Made by a program: the position numbers and the translations under genes
Part shown: one piece after another, positions 1 through 9,073 of the stretch
How the letters are laid out: each line of letters begins with the position of its first letter
Numbering within the stretch: position 1 is the first letter of the stretch
The notes under the pieces: generated by a model
The model's database searches: none
Told to the model about the DNA's origin: nothing
Seen by the model: only the letters and a program-made list of their open reading frames with translations
Source: Bacteroides intestinalis
GTDB lineage: Bacteria; Bacteroidota; Bacteroidia; Bacteroidales; Bacteroidaceae
Direction of reading: 5' to 3'
DNA length: 64,000 bases
Assembly (NCBI RefSeq): GCF_902364365.1
Contig: NZ_CABJDN010000002.1
Span: forward strand, 372,155-436,154

Positions 1-1
1 A

Positions 2-70
2 GTCGAAGGAGTAGCTGCGGGAAAGGAAGAAATTTACGAGTTTTTTGTAAGTATAATTACTAACAGATGA
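2..70 (+). CDS. Possible 3' end of a CDS cut by the left window edge
   Basis: Frame 2 is open from the window edge to a TGA at 68-70 and reads VEGVAAGKEEIYEFF and then VSIITNR. The composition looks protein-like, but 22 codons is too short to recognise a family. It is followed by a long hairpin (121-210) that would suit a transcript end. It could be chance. Confidence 0.3.
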   Translation, partial: VEGVAAGKEEIYEFFVSIITNR

Positions 71-118
71 AATATACGATGAAGCATCATTTAACTCATA
101 TCGGTATGGTAATGAGTT

Positions 119-212
119 TTCACCACAGAGTAACACAGAGTCTCACGGAATTCTATTCTTTCGATTTCAAATCGATTAAATTCTGTGAGACTCTGTGTTA
201 CTCTGTGGTGAA
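119..212. repeat. Long perfect inverted repeat, probable bidirectional terminator or extragenic repeat
   Basis: Arms 121-146 and 185-210 are perfect 26-base reverse complements (arm begins CACCACAGAGTAACACAGAG); the pairing continues inward with one G-T wobble and then GAATT/AATTC. The loop is about 26 bases. It lies between the 3' ends of a rightward partial gene and the leftward esterase gene, where a bidirectional terminator would be expected. There is no strong T run, so it may instead be an extragenic palindromic repeat. Confidence 0.7.
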
Positions 213-294
213 TGAATTCATACCCGAAAAGGAATGAGCTAACTTTACATGAGCGCTTAATCCAGACTATTAATACACTTATAATGCCATTTAC

Positions 295-2223
295 TTACTT
301 CACTATTTCCATTTGAAACGGCGAAGCCGGAAGCCCTGCCTTATTCTTCAGGTTAGCCTCTTGGGGATTATCATCCCAAGCGTAACGAACCTTTACAGGC
401 TGAATAATGTCTTCGCCCCAAACCATCACCTTATTGCCTTCTACGGCAGCCTTTGCCCATTTAAAACGTCCGTCTGCTCCTGCCAGTGCAAAACCTTTCA
501 ATTGAGTTACAGGCATTAAATCATTCGTTCCTTCTTCAAAAGAGAGAATGATCTTTCCTTCTTCAACAGATACAGATGTACATAATGGACCGCTATGAAC
601 TATATCTTTATGACCATATACCTTCTTTTTAACCTGAAGTGCCACTCTTCTTGCCAGTTCTTTCTTATTTAATGGATGAATATCATTCCACTCTCCCAAG
701 TCTATTGCTACGACTAAAGAAGTATTAGGCAACTTCAAGGTCACTTGCCGTTGAGCCTCTCGCATACCCGCCCAACCACTCTCTACAGGCTGCAGATGCG
801 TCTGCATAAAATTGGGTAGCTGCATAATAAAGAACGGGAGATTTTCATCTGCAAACTTCACTCGCCAATCTTTTATCATAGCAGTCAATAAAGCCTCATA
901 TTCACTTGAACGCCCTGCATTCGTCTCGCCCTGATACCACAAAGCTCCTTTAAAATGCAAATTTCGTAAAGGAGAAATCATGGAATTATACATGCCGGTC
1001 GGAATATTCTGAAAAGACACCCCACCTCTTCCGGCAGGCATTTCACAACCTAATCTATATTTCCACTGTTCCGCCAAACGAACCGTGTCTCCATCTATCG
1101 CCATACAATAAGGCTTGTCTTTGACAAAGCTGGGGCGACCACCTGAATTGATAAGACGAACCGTCACCAGATTCTCACCTGCTTTCAATACCGATGCAGG
1201 AACTTTATAAATACGTGGCGGATATTGATACGAAGTGGTACCTACAAATACACCATTCACATACACAGAGTCCGCATTCACCATACAACCCAAACGCAAT
1301 ATGGCATCTTTATCAGCTTGATCAGCCGTAAGACGAATATCCTGACGGAACCAATGTGAGCCACTTACCGGATAGCCATTCTTAGTGCCCAATTGATAGG
1401 AAAACATATTCACTTCCTCCCAATCGGAATCATCCAATTCCGGTTCATACCACTTGACCGGAGCATGAAGTCCTTCATCCCCTTTATACAAAGAGAGATT
1501 CCAAAACCTCGACATCATACCACCTGCCTTATTCATCAAAACCTTATATTCGTCAGAGTTATAAATATCCCTTTCACGCAAATTCTTTGGGAATTCCTGT
1601 AGAGCATCCTCACTCATCCAAGCCTCAATAGAACTTCCGCCCCAACTTGAATTAATAATCCCGACAGGAACTTTCGTCTCATTATACATCTCTATAGCAA
1701 AAAAATAAGGTAGTGCGGCATAAGACTGAGCAACCTCCGGATCCAAGGATGTCCAGTCCATCCGGGAAATATCTTCTTTCGGACCATGCAAATCATTGCC
1801 ATAGGGAGTTTTAACGTAACGGATCATTGGATTTTCGTAAGCAGCCGTTTCCTTGCCAAACATATCCGCTACACGTGCCACGGTCAGTTCCATATTCGAT
1901 TGCCCTGAGCACAGCCACACATCCCCTACCAAGATATCCTTTACTATCACTTCATTCACCGTCATCTCATAAGGACCGCCAGCTTTCATAGCAGGGAGCA
2001 TGACCTGCCATCTGCCATTCTCATCAGCCTTTGCCGTGTATTTCTTCTTCTTAAAAGTTACCACTACATCCTCACCCGCTTCAGCTGTTCCCCATATCTT
2101 AATGGGTCTTTCACGTTGTAATACCATTCCATCCGAAAGAACGGAGGGGAGTTTAACCTTAGCTTCAGCCCATACAGAACATATACAGACCAATACTACC
2201 AATAAAGTAAATTTATATCTCAT
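295..2223 (-). CDS. Secreted SGNH carbohydrate esterase, sialate O-acetylesterase family
   Basis: A 642-aa exported esterase. Residues 1-19 form a signal peptide ending VWA. The SGNH block I motif SGQSNM is near residues 106-111, with the second Ser as likely nucleophile; the WYQGE block follows in the middle, and a late D-I-H pair near residue 511 supplies the Asp and His of the triad. A beta-sandwich insert around residues 285-360 (HWFRQDIRL...VNGVFVG) is usual for sialate O-acetylesterase-like proteins. The family removes O-acetyl groups from sugars. Only 22 bases separate it from the GH115 gene upstream, so they are probably one operon. In that setting I infer acetyl removal from xylan or glucuronoxylan rather than sialic acid, since no sialic acid genes are nearby. 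Confidence 0.88.
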   Translation of the reverse strand: MRYKFTLLVVLVCICSVWAEAKVKLPSVLSDGMVLQRERPIKIWGTAEAGEDVVVTFKKKKYTAKADENGRWQVMLPAMKAGGPYEMTVNEVIVKDILVGDVWLCSGQSNMELTVARVADMFGKETAAYENPMIRYVKTPYGNDLHGPKEDISRMDWTSLDPEVAQSYAALPYFFAIEMYNETKVPVGIINSSWGGSSIEAWMSEDALQEFPKNLRERDIYNSDEYKVLMNKAGGMMSRFWNLSLYKGDEGLHAPVKWYEPELDDSDWEEVNMFSYQLGTKNGYPVSGSHWFRQDIRLTADQADKDAILRLGCMVNADSVYVNGVFVGTTSYQYPPRIYKVPASVLKAGENLVTVRLINSGGRPSFVKDKPYCMAIDGDTVRLAEQWKYRLGCEMPAGRGGVSFQNIPTGMYNSMISPLRNLHFKGALWYQGETNAGRSSEYEALLTAMIKDWRVKFADENLPFFIMQLPNFMQTHLQPVESGWAGMREAQRQVTLKLPNTSLVVAIDLGEWNDIHPLNKKELARRVALQVKKKVYGHKDIVHSGPLCTSVSVEEGKIILSFEEGTNDLMPVTQLKGFALAGADGRFKWAKAAVEGNKVMVWGEDIIQPVKVRYAWDDNPQEANLKNKAGLPASPFQMEIVK

Positions 2224-2245
2224 AATATTGTAATTTTTAACATTC

Positions 2246-4744
2246 CTACTCCTTTATCAAACTTTCAGGTGCTCCCAGGAAAGAAGGTTTCAAACCTCCC
2301 AGGTCAATCATTATTTTCTGCATAACAAGTGCCGGATCAAGCGGACGGATACGCAAGGTATGCCTTCCTTTCTTATCAAGTAAGTGTCTGCTTTGAGTAG
2401 TAATTATGTGCTCTGCCTGCAACTTGCCAAGCTCACCTTTATAATCACTGTTGATATTGACTAATTGTTCTTCACCACCATCCAAACTGACCGCATAACG
2501 CAATCCTTTATAATCATTGAAATTCAAAGTTGAAGAAAAACGAACGATAACTGTAGCATCCCCACTTTTCTCCGTTTCAAAATCATATTCCAAACACATA
2601 TCTGCTCCCGGAACAGCTGTGGCAGGTGAAGTAGTGACAGCAGATAACGTACGCCCCAGGTTAGGAATTGTAATCCAATGAGCAGATGTACTGTTAGCTG
2701 AACGGGTATAATGTTCTGCTTCGATAGATACATACCCATCCGTTTCCACAAACACAGGTGGTGCGGGAGCGATACGAGGTTCGGGAACGAAAGTTACTTT
2801 AGGCATAATATTATGTTTCGGATCATTCCAGAAGCTATATCCGATATGTGTCTGATCCATGATATGATTCCATTTGCCACCGCTCATTACATGGTTATAT
2901 TGATAAGTCAATACGGAGTCACGTTCAAAACACGCACGTGCCTTATCAGCCCATTTATTGGCTTGCACATCGTTGCCCTCTGCCAGTTTACGATTCATCG
3001 CTACGGCATAATACATATCATATAGGTTGGAACATGCTTGTATCGGGAAAAGTACCAATTGATCAAAAGCATCCCGATACTCGGCAGGCATCAGATAATA
3101 GAGTTTCAAGGCATCCAGGCATAATGCGGCATATTCATCTCTTACACTTTGCCATTCATTATAGTTTTCCAGACTGTAAGTCCTGTCATCCAACATTTCC
3201 GGAGTCACCCTACGATTATATTTAGTATAAGTATCAATCAGACGGGCTGCTTCTTCGGCATAGTTTCCACCAAACTGCTGACGACAGAAATCTACTGTAT
3301 GCTGAAACAGATTATTTTCGTTGAAACGTTGCGGACCCCAGGCCATATCCAGGAAGAAGGTGATCGGATACTCCATTGGTTTCAGATCGCCCACATTCAC
3401 CACCCACAGTTCACGTACACCATAGTCATAAGTCAGAGTCATCTGCTCCCATGTACGCTGTATCTGGGTGATATTTATCCATTTAGAGTTGCGGGGAGCT
3501 CCTACATAATCGAAATGATAATACATACCATAACCACCCTTACGGGGCTTAGCTTTCAAATCGGGTAATTTACGTACATTCCCCCAGTTATCATCACAGA
3601 GCAGCAGTGTTACATCGTCAGGTACTCGCATACCTTTATCATAATAATCCTGTACTTCCTTATAAAGTGCCCACACCTGTGGAGTTTCTTTCGCCTTCTT
3701 ACCAGTAGCTTTTTCTATAATCTTCCGCTGATCTTTCACAATATTCTGTAACAGGGAAATATTTGCATCTTCACTCATTGGTTCATCACCATCACCACGC
3801 ATAGCAAGGGTTATCACTGCTTCCCAATCTTTACAGCGTTCCATACCTTTCTGCCAGAAGTCACGTAATACAGCAGCATTTGTGTTATAGTTCCATTCCC
3901 CTGTTCCACGACGTTTCCAGTCTTTCTGAGCCTGTCCCATCGGTTCATGGTGAGAGGTACTCATTACAATTCCCATTTCATTGGCCAACGGGCCATTCAT
4001 CGGATCATCATCATAGAAGGCACTGTTCCACATAGCAGGCCACATAAAGTTTCCTTTCAAGCGAAGCACCAATTCGAATACAGTTTCATAGAATTTACTG
4101 TTAAAACCACCGAAAGTAGCACTGGCCCATCCACCCAAAGAAGGCCATTCATCATTCAGGAAAATACCGCGATACTTCACAGCAGGCTCACCATCCGTAT
4201 AAATTCCTTCCTTGATAGATATAACATCATGTTTTTCTACCGGTACATCCGCCCAGAAATACCAGGGAGATACTCCCATCTGCCGGGCAAGTTCATAAAT
4301 GCCATAAATAGTACCACGTTTATCACTACCGGCAATCACCACTGCTTCTTCTACTCCGTCTATGGGATTTTTCACAGTCTGTAGAATATACTTCTCACGT
4401 TTGCCCTGCAAATCAGCCGCATTGATCTTCCCGGACTGCAACAGTTGTTTAATCCAAGAACTATTTTCTATAGAACCGACAATCAACATACGCTTCGCGG
4501 ATGCAGAGTAAATAATTTCAGGTGTAACACCCGTTACCTTACCCGCATCTGTCTGCAAATTTACTACGGCACGCACTACACCTTTATCTTCCTGCGGATC
4601 TATCAATATGGGATAAGCTTTTCCCTGCTGTATCCAGACAAAACCACTCCCCTCATTTGCTACAAACCGTTCTGTTGCAGATAATGGCTGTAATAGCACT
4701 AAACTCATCAAGCAATAGATAACCCAACTAATTTTTGTTTTCAT
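2246..4744 (-). CDS. GH115 xylan alpha-1,2-glucuronidase
   Basis: An 832-aa secreted enzyme from the ATG at 4744; an upstream in-frame ATG at 4825 would put a non-signal-like 27 residues before MKTKISW, so I choose 4744, which gives a clean signal peptide ending PLSA. The sequence is GH115-like along its length: FLNDEWPSLGGWA, FMWPAMWNSAFYDDDP, STSHHEPMGQAQKDW, MRGDGDEPMSEDAN and LLLCDDNWGN. The family removes (4-O-methyl)-glucuronic acid from xylan, and the length fits. A C-terminal beta domain follows the barrel (about residue 640 on). It is first gene of a two-gene operon with the acetylesterase. An upstream -7-like TATTTTTG (4779-4786, reverse strand) has no good -33 box, as expected for an activated promoter. 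Confidence 0.9.
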   Translation of the reverse strand: MKTKISWVIYCLMSLVLLQPLSATERFVANEGSGFVWIQQGKAYPILIDPQEDKGVVRAVVNLQTDAGKVTGVTPEIIYSASAKRMLIVGSIENSSWIKQLLQSGKINAADLQGKREKYILQTVKNPIDGVEEAVVIAGSDKRGTIYGIYELARQMGVSPWYFWADVPVEKHDVISIKEGIYTDGEPAVKYRGIFLNDEWPSLGGWASATFGGFNSKFYETVFELVLRLKGNFMWPAMWNSAFYDDDPMNGPLANEMGIVMSTSHHEPMGQAQKDWKRRGTGEWNYNTNAAVLRDFWQKGMERCKDWEAVITLAMRGDGDEPMSEDANISLLQNIVKDQRKIIEKATGKKAKETPQVWALYKEVQDYYDKGMRVPDDVTLLLCDDNWGNVRKLPDLKAKPRKGGYGMYYHFDYVGAPRNSKWINITQIQRTWEQMTLTYDYGVRELWVVNVGDLKPMEYPITFFLDMAWGPQRFNENNLFQHTVDFCRQQFGGNYAEEAARLIDTYTKYNRRVTPEMLDDRTYSLENYNEWQSVRDEYAALCLDALKLYYLMPAEYRDAFDQLVLFPIQACSNLYDMYYAVAMNRKLAEGNDVQANKWADKARACFERDSVLTYQYNHVMSGGKWNHIMDQTHIGYSFWNDPKHNIMPKVTFVPEPRIAPAPPVFVETDGYVSIEAEHYTRSANSTSAHWITIPNLGRTLSAVTTSPATAVPGADMCLEYDFETEKSGDATVIVRFSSTLNFNDYKGLRYAVSLDGGEEQLVNINSDYKGELGKLQAEHIITTQSRHLLDKKGRHTLRIRPLDPALVMQKIMIDLGGLKPSFLGAPESLIKE

Positions 4745-4837
4745 GGTATGATACTTTTTAATTAATTTCTGTCTTGTACAAAAATAGTCTATTACAATAT
4801 ATTTTCTTGTTCCGCATGTTCCCACTTACTATAGTCG

Positions 4838-4887
4838 ATGTTACATCCGGCATTTTCATGTTACATAAATTTCCATTCATGTAACAT
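4838..4887. promoter_or_regulatory. Repeated ATGTTACAT boxes upstream of the GH115 operon
   Basis: ATGTTACAT occurs at 4838-4846 and again at 4858-4866, a 20-base period, and its reverse complement ATGTAACAT is at 4879-4887. The direct pair is spaced like an AraC-type (for example hybrid two-component) activator site; the inverted copy could form a dyad with either. The boxes lie about 95 bases upstream of the GH115 start and about 105 upstream of the M16 start, so either gene could be the target. Confidence 0.5.
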
Positions 4888-4930
4888 CTGCCCTGCAAAC
4901 AACCATAATTACCAAAAAGAATCCGCATTT

Positions 4931-4956
4931 TGTGATTTTCCTCATTCTTCTCTGAC
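4931..4956 (+). promoter_or_regulatory. Shared TGTGATTT-N14-TGAC promoter-like motif (copy 1)
   Basis: TGTGATTT at 4931-4938, then 14 bases, then TGAC at 4953-4956 followed by AAATATAG. GAC ends 35 bases before the start codon at 4992. The same two-block motif with the same 14-base spacing lies before the genes at 16323 and 22194. It does not match the usual Bacteroides TTTG/TAnnTTTG promoter. Confidence 0.6.
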
Positions 4957-4991
4957 AAATATAGCAAGAAACAATTTTAATATTCATAAAC

Positions 4992-7811
4992 ATGAAACAT
5001 CTATTTCGTAATTTATTGCTTATAGCATTTATCGTATGCTGTAATTTTCAACAGGCTCTTGCACAACAGATGCCTCCTATTCCAATCGATTCCAATGTAC
5101 GCATTGGAAAACTGGATAACGGCCTAACTTACTATATCCGCAAAAACAATCTCCCCGCCGAACGGGCAGACTTTTATATCGCTCAGAAAGTAGGTTCCAT
5201 CCAGGAAGAAGAGAACCAACGCGGTCTGGCACATTTCCTCGAACACATGTGCTTTAACGGAACCACCCATTTCCCGGGTGATGCCCTGAAACAATATCTG
5301 GAACGCATCGGAGTTAAGTTCGGTGAAAACCTGAATGCCTACACTGCAGTAGATGAAACCGTATATAATATTTCGAATGTACCTGTCAATACTCCGGGAG
5401 CCATCGATTCTTGTTTATTAATTCTGCACGACTGGAGCAATGACCTGACTCTGGACCCTAAAGAGATTGATAAAGAACGCGGAGTCATCAACGAAGAATG
5501 GCGTACACGCATGAGTGCAGTGCAACGTTTCCAGGAAAAGTTGCTTCCTGCCATGTTTGCCGGTACCAAGTATGCTACTTGTTTCCCCATTGGAACCATG
5601 GATGTAGTGATGAACTTCAAGCCGCAGACACTAAGAGACTATTATGAAAAGTGGTATCGTCCCGATTTGCAAGGCATTATTGTGGTGGGAGACGTAGATG
5701 TAGATGCCATCGAAGCACAGATTAAGAAACTGTTCGCCGATGTCCCCGCACAGCCCAATGCCGCCAAACGCGAATATTATCCGGTAAACGACAATAAAGA
5801 ACCGATTGTGCTGATTGCCCGAGATAAAGAACAGCCCCATATCCAAGCTATCATCTTTAACAAACACGAAGCAACTCCCGACTCGGAGAAAGGCAATATG
5901 AATTATCTGATACAAGACTATGCCATCGACCTCATCAATAACATGCTGAATGCCCGACTGAACGAACTGCTTCAAGCTGCCAACCCTCCGTATATCTACG
6001 CAGGAACCTATGATGGAGATTTCTTCGTTGCAAAAACCAAACAAGCCTTTACCGGCATTGTTGTTTGCAAAGAAGATGCAGTGGAAAACGGTATCACCAC
6101 CCTGGTTCGCGAAATGGAACGTGCCCGTCAGTTTGGCTTCACCGAAAGCGAATACCAACGTGCCCGTGCCGAGTATCTGCGCAATATGGAATCTGACTAC
6201 AACGAACGTGATACACGTAGGAACGAGGTATTTATTGATGAATATGTACGCCACTTCCTTGACAACGAACCCATACCGGGTATTGAAAACGAATACGCCA
6301 TCATCAACCAAATAGCTCCGGCCATCCCCGTACAAGCATTGAATCAGATGATGCAGATGTTGATAACAGATACCAACCAGGTAGTCGCCATTTTCGGTCC
6401 CGAAAAAGAGGAACTGAAAATGCCGACAGAAGAAGCTATCAAGAAGATTCTGAAAGATGTAAAAGCCGAGAAGCTGACTCCGTATGTAGACAAAGTATCA
6501 GACGAGCCCTTGATGAAAGAAGCCCCGAAGGGTGGAAAAATCATCTCCGAACAAAAAGATGATGTATTCGGCACTACCATACTGACATTATCCAACGGAG
6601 TAAAAGTTATCATCAAGAAAACTGACTTCAAAGCTGATGAGATTACCATGAAGGGTGTAAGCCTGGGAGGAAGTTCACTGTTTCCCAACTCTGAAATCAT
6701 CAACATCAACGGTTTGGATGCCGTTTCTGCAGGCGGTTTAGGCAATTTCAGCGCTGTAGACCTTGAAAAAGTATTGGCAGGCAAAAGGGCTTCCGTAAGT
6801 TACGGTATCGGTGATAAGACCGAAACTGTCAATGGCTACTGTTCTCCGAAAGACTTTGAAACGATGATGCAACTCACCTATCTGACATTCACTGCTCCGC
6901 GCCGTGATGATGAAGCTTTTGCATCTTATAAGAACCGCAACAAAGCAGCATTACTGAACCAGGAAATGAACCCGAACGTTGCATTCAGCGACAGTATTAC
7001 CTTTGCATTGCAAATGGGACATCCCCGTACCATCCGCATGAAGGCCGATATGATTGACAAGATGGATTATGATAAAATCCTGGCAATGTACCAAGACCGT
7101 TACAAGGATGCCAGCGACTTCACCTTTATCTTCGTAGGCAATGTAGACGTTGAAGAAATGAAACCGCTTATTGCCGAATATCTTGGAGCATTGCCTGCCA
7201 TCAACCGTAAAGAATCATTTAAGGATAACAAGATAGAATACCGCAAAGGTGTATATAAAAATGAGTTCATCCGTGAACAAGAAACAGCTAAAGCCTCTAA
7301 CTTCGTCAGTTTCATCGGTACGTGCAAATATGATTTAAAGAATTCCATTCTGCAGGACATGACTTGCCAGATTATGGATTTAGTTTATACCGAGAAAGTA
7401 CGCGAAGATGAAGGCGGAACTTATGGGGTATATGTAGGTGGCAATCTCTCCAAATATCCAAAGGAAATAGCCGGAATACAAATTGTTTTCGATACAGCAC
7501 CTTCTAAGAGAGAGAAACTGATGAAAATCATCTTTGCCGAGATAGAGCACATATCCAAAGAGGGGCCGTCTCAAGCCAATCTTAATAAGGTGAAGGAGTT
7601 TATGCTGAAGAAGCATGCCGAAAACCTGAAAGAAAACAGCTACTGGATGGGAAGTATTGATGAATACTTGTTCACCGGAATGAATCCGATAAAAGACTAT
7701 GAACAAATAGTCAACAGTATTATGGCAAAAGATATTCAAAAGTTTGCCTCTGACCTGTTCAAACAGAAAAATGAGATAGAAGTCTCAATGATCAGTCCGG
7801 ATAAAAAATAA
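4992..7811 (+). CDS. Secreted M16 (pitrilysin/insulinase-type) zinc peptidase, paralog 1
   Basis: A 939-aa protein with a signal peptide ending ALA (about residue 24). The inverted zinc motif HxxEH is H81-F-L-E84-H85, and the third ligand E162 lies 76 residues later in KERGVINEEW, the standard M16 spacing. It has N-terminal M16 and two M16_C-like domains, and a second half-repeat starting near residue 520, as in pitrilysins; the second half lacks HxxEH. The R/Y pair typical of M16 C halves is suggested by EGGTYGVYVGG. It is expected in the periplasm or on the outer membrane and degrades peptides. It is paralogous to the gene at 16323 along its full length, including the 5' flank. A strong terminator follows at once, so it is monocistronic. 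Confidence 0.93.
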   Translation: MKHLFRNLLLIAFIVCCNFQQALAQQMPPIPIDSNVRIGKLDNGLTYYIRKNNLPAERADFYIAQKVGSIQEEENQRGLAHFLEHMCFNGTTHFPGDALKQYLERIGVKFGENLNAYTAVDETVYNISNVPVNTPGAIDSCLLILHDWSNDLTLDPKEIDKERGVINEEWRTRMSAVQRFQEKLLPAMFAGTKYATCFPIGTMDVVMNFKPQTLRDYYEKWYRPDLQGIIVVGDVDVDAIEAQIKKLFADVPAQPNAAKREYYPVNDNKEPIVLIARDKEQPHIQAIIFNKHEATPDSEKGNMNYLIQDYAIDLINNMLNARLNELLQAANPPYIYAGTYDGDFFVAKTKQAFTGIVVCKEDAVENGITTLVREMERARQFGFTESEYQRARAEYLRNMESDYNERDTRRNEVFIDEYVRHFLDNEPIPGIENEYAIINQIAPAIPVQALNQMMQMLITDTNQVVAIFGPEKEELKMPTEEAIKKILKDVKAEKLTPYVDKVSDEPLMKEAPKGGKIISEQKDDVFGTTILTLSNGVKVIIKKTDFKADEITMKGVSLGGSSLFPNSEIININGLDAVSAGGLGNFSAVDLEKVLAGKRASVSYGIGDKTETVNGYCSPKDFETMMQLTYLTFTAPRRDDEAFASYKNRNKAALLNQEMNPNVAFSDSITFALQMGHPRTIRMKADMIDKMDYDKILAMYQDRYKDASDFTFIFVGNVDVEEMKPLIAEYLGALPAINRKESFKDNKIEYRKGVYKNEFIREQETAKASNFVSFIGTCKYDLKNSILQDMTCQIMDLVYTEKVREDEGGTYGVYVGGNLSKYPKEIAGIQIVFDTAPSKREKLMKIIFAEIEHISKEGPSQANLNKVKEFMLKKHAENLKENSYWMGSIDEYLFTGMNPIKDYEQIVNSIMAKDIQKFASDLFKQKNEIEVSMISPDKK

Positions 7812-7828
7812 TAGTATATAATAATAAT

Positions 7829-7873
7829 AAAGAAAGGCTGCACTGTGTTTCAAGCACAGTGCAGCCTTTCTTT
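7829..7873 (+). terminator. Rho-independent terminator after M16 paralog 1
   Basis: Nineteen-base perfect arms (7829-7847 and 7855-7873) with a 7-base loop. The stem core is GGCTGCACTGTG, flanked by A-rich then T-rich ends, so it may work in both directions. Confidence 0.85.
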
Positions 7874-8264
7874 ATTAACTTCTTTCTGTAGGGTTATGAG
7901 TTAAGCCGCTGCATCGCCACTTTTATCTCTTTTCGCTGCGACGGTTAATGAAAATCATAGTAAATACTTATTCTTTCCACCATGGTAGAAAGAATAAACG
8001 TTCGGATGGAAAAGGCTAACCGCTGGAAGGGAAAAAGCATAGGAATGCCTAAGAAAGGAGTTAGCTATTGCATTTCGTCAAATCCATCCGCTTCTTGATT
8101 TGTTAGTAACGCGGAATCAGTAGTTGAAATTTGTTTGTTTTTGAACGGACTATAAATTATTAGATTCTAAATCCTGATACCCAAACAAACTGATTGTAAT
8201 CTGCCAGAATAAGTTTAACGGCATATTTGAAATAAGCCTCTGACATAATTGCAAAACAATATTA
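7874..8264. other. Intergenic stretch without a supported gene
   Basis: No convincing ORF on either strand. The one structure I see is a 10-base inverted repeat TTATTCTTTC / GAAAGAATAA at 7968-7977 and 7988-7997. The composition is mixed and could be a decayed gene or an unrecognised RNA. Confidence 0.4.
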
Positions 8265-8295
8265 TTTGGATTATAAATATTTATTGCTACTTTTG
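8265..8295 (+). promoter_or_regulatory. Bacteroides-type promoter for the structured RNA / 8591 gene
   Basis: -33 TTTG at 8265-8268, a 19-base spacer, and -7 TACTTTTG (TAnnTTTG) at 8288-8295. This is an exact match to the Bacteroides primary sigma consensus. Transcription should start near 8300. Confidence 0.7.
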
Positions 8296-8299
8296 TAAC

Positions 8300-8545
8300 A
8301 GCTTACTTCTATGTGTAGAAAGTGGCTTTGAAAATTTTGATTTGAGAACGGTTATTTATTGCATTCCCCTATAAATTCCGCTAAAATTTACAACGGATGA
8401 CAATAAGTGACAGGTCTCACGCACATTTGTATATACACCTTGTTATATACCCAATGGAGCGTGGGGCTATCACTTGTGTCGTTGTAAGGTCCTAGCGGAG
8501 CCTTTAGGGGACATGAGTAGATAGTTTCCCACGCTCTTCTTTTTA
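8300..8545 (+). ncRNA. Predicted structured RNA, long rod (6S-like) or long mRNA leader
   Basis: Nested arms pair in order from outside to inside: TCCCC 8365-8369 with GGGGA 8507-8511; TAAA 8372-8375 with TTTA 8503-8506; TCCGCTA 8377-8383 with TAGCGGA 8493-8499; TACAACG 8389-8395 with CGTTGTA 8480-8486. Further in, AAGTGA pairs with TCACTT, CTCACGC with GCGTGGG and GTATATA with TATATAC. Together they make one long irregular rod interrupted by internal loops, the shape of 6S RNA, and a size near 200 bases would suit. A perfect promoter lies upstream and a T-rich tract follows near 8538. I do not recognise a family by sequence. It could also be the 5' leader of the gene at 8591, which has its own hairpin (8553-8559/8568-8574) just before the ATG. 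Confidence 0.5.
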
Positions 8546-8590
8546 TAAACCACGCATCACAGGGAAATGATGCGGCAACCAAAATAAACC

Positions 8591-8926
8591 ATGTACGAGG
8601 ACTTCAAAGAATGTGTCATCCGGTTAATGCAACATCCCATCATGAGCAAACCTGTTTCTTTTTTAAGCGATTCCGAATGCCTGCAAGCCTATGATCTTAT
8701 CAAACAATTAATCGACCTATCCGTGAATGAAGAGTATACCCAACTGGATTATATCCAGATGGCACGCCTCAAATACCACCTCGGAGAATTAGCCTATCAA
8801 TTAAATACCGACAACGAAAACACAATCCTGCACTACAAATCCCTTCCCCACCTGTTAGAAAAAGGCGGTTTCGACCTCAGTCTCCGTAAATGGGCAGAAC
8901 TGGTCAGCCTGAGAACCAAAGAATAA
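8591..8926 (+). CDS. Hypothetical protein, 111 aa, all-helical
   Basis: Not recognised. A small acidic-neutral, soluble protein without signal or membrane segment; the sequence (QAYDLIKQLIDLSV, YHLGELAYQLNTD, LRKWAELVSL) predicts amphipathic helices. It starts 290 bases after a strong promoter and a structured RNA, with a 7-base hairpin directly before the ATG. The next gene (9074) starts 147 bases downstream on the same strand and could be co-transcribed. Confidence 0.7.
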   Translation: MYEDFKECVIRLMQHPIMSKPVSFLSDSECLQAYDLIKQLIDLSVNEEYTQLDYIQMARLKYHLGELAYQLNTDNENTILHYKSLPHLLEKGGFDLSLRKWAELVSLRTKE

Positions 8927-9073
8927 AAAGAGTTCAAAGAGTTGTCCGCATTTTTACTTCTGAATATTTTTACATGTTTTTTACGGATAACCTTTGCTAT
9001 TCAATAAAAAATATATAAATTGCCATATTTAAAAACACGAAGGCGGTATTGCCCGATAATAAAAAATAAAACT

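Noticed and set aside
5631..6335. 234-aa reverse ORF inside M16 paralog 1
   Set aside because: Shadow frame of a codon-biased gene.
8388..8582. 64-aa reverse ORF
   Set aside because: Lies across the predicted structured RNA; the base pairing and promoter explain the region better.
9020..9073. Longer start for the 1345-aa protein
   Set aside because: Extra 18 residues (PYLKTRRRYCP) look non-native and the Met at 9074 begins the first beta domain.
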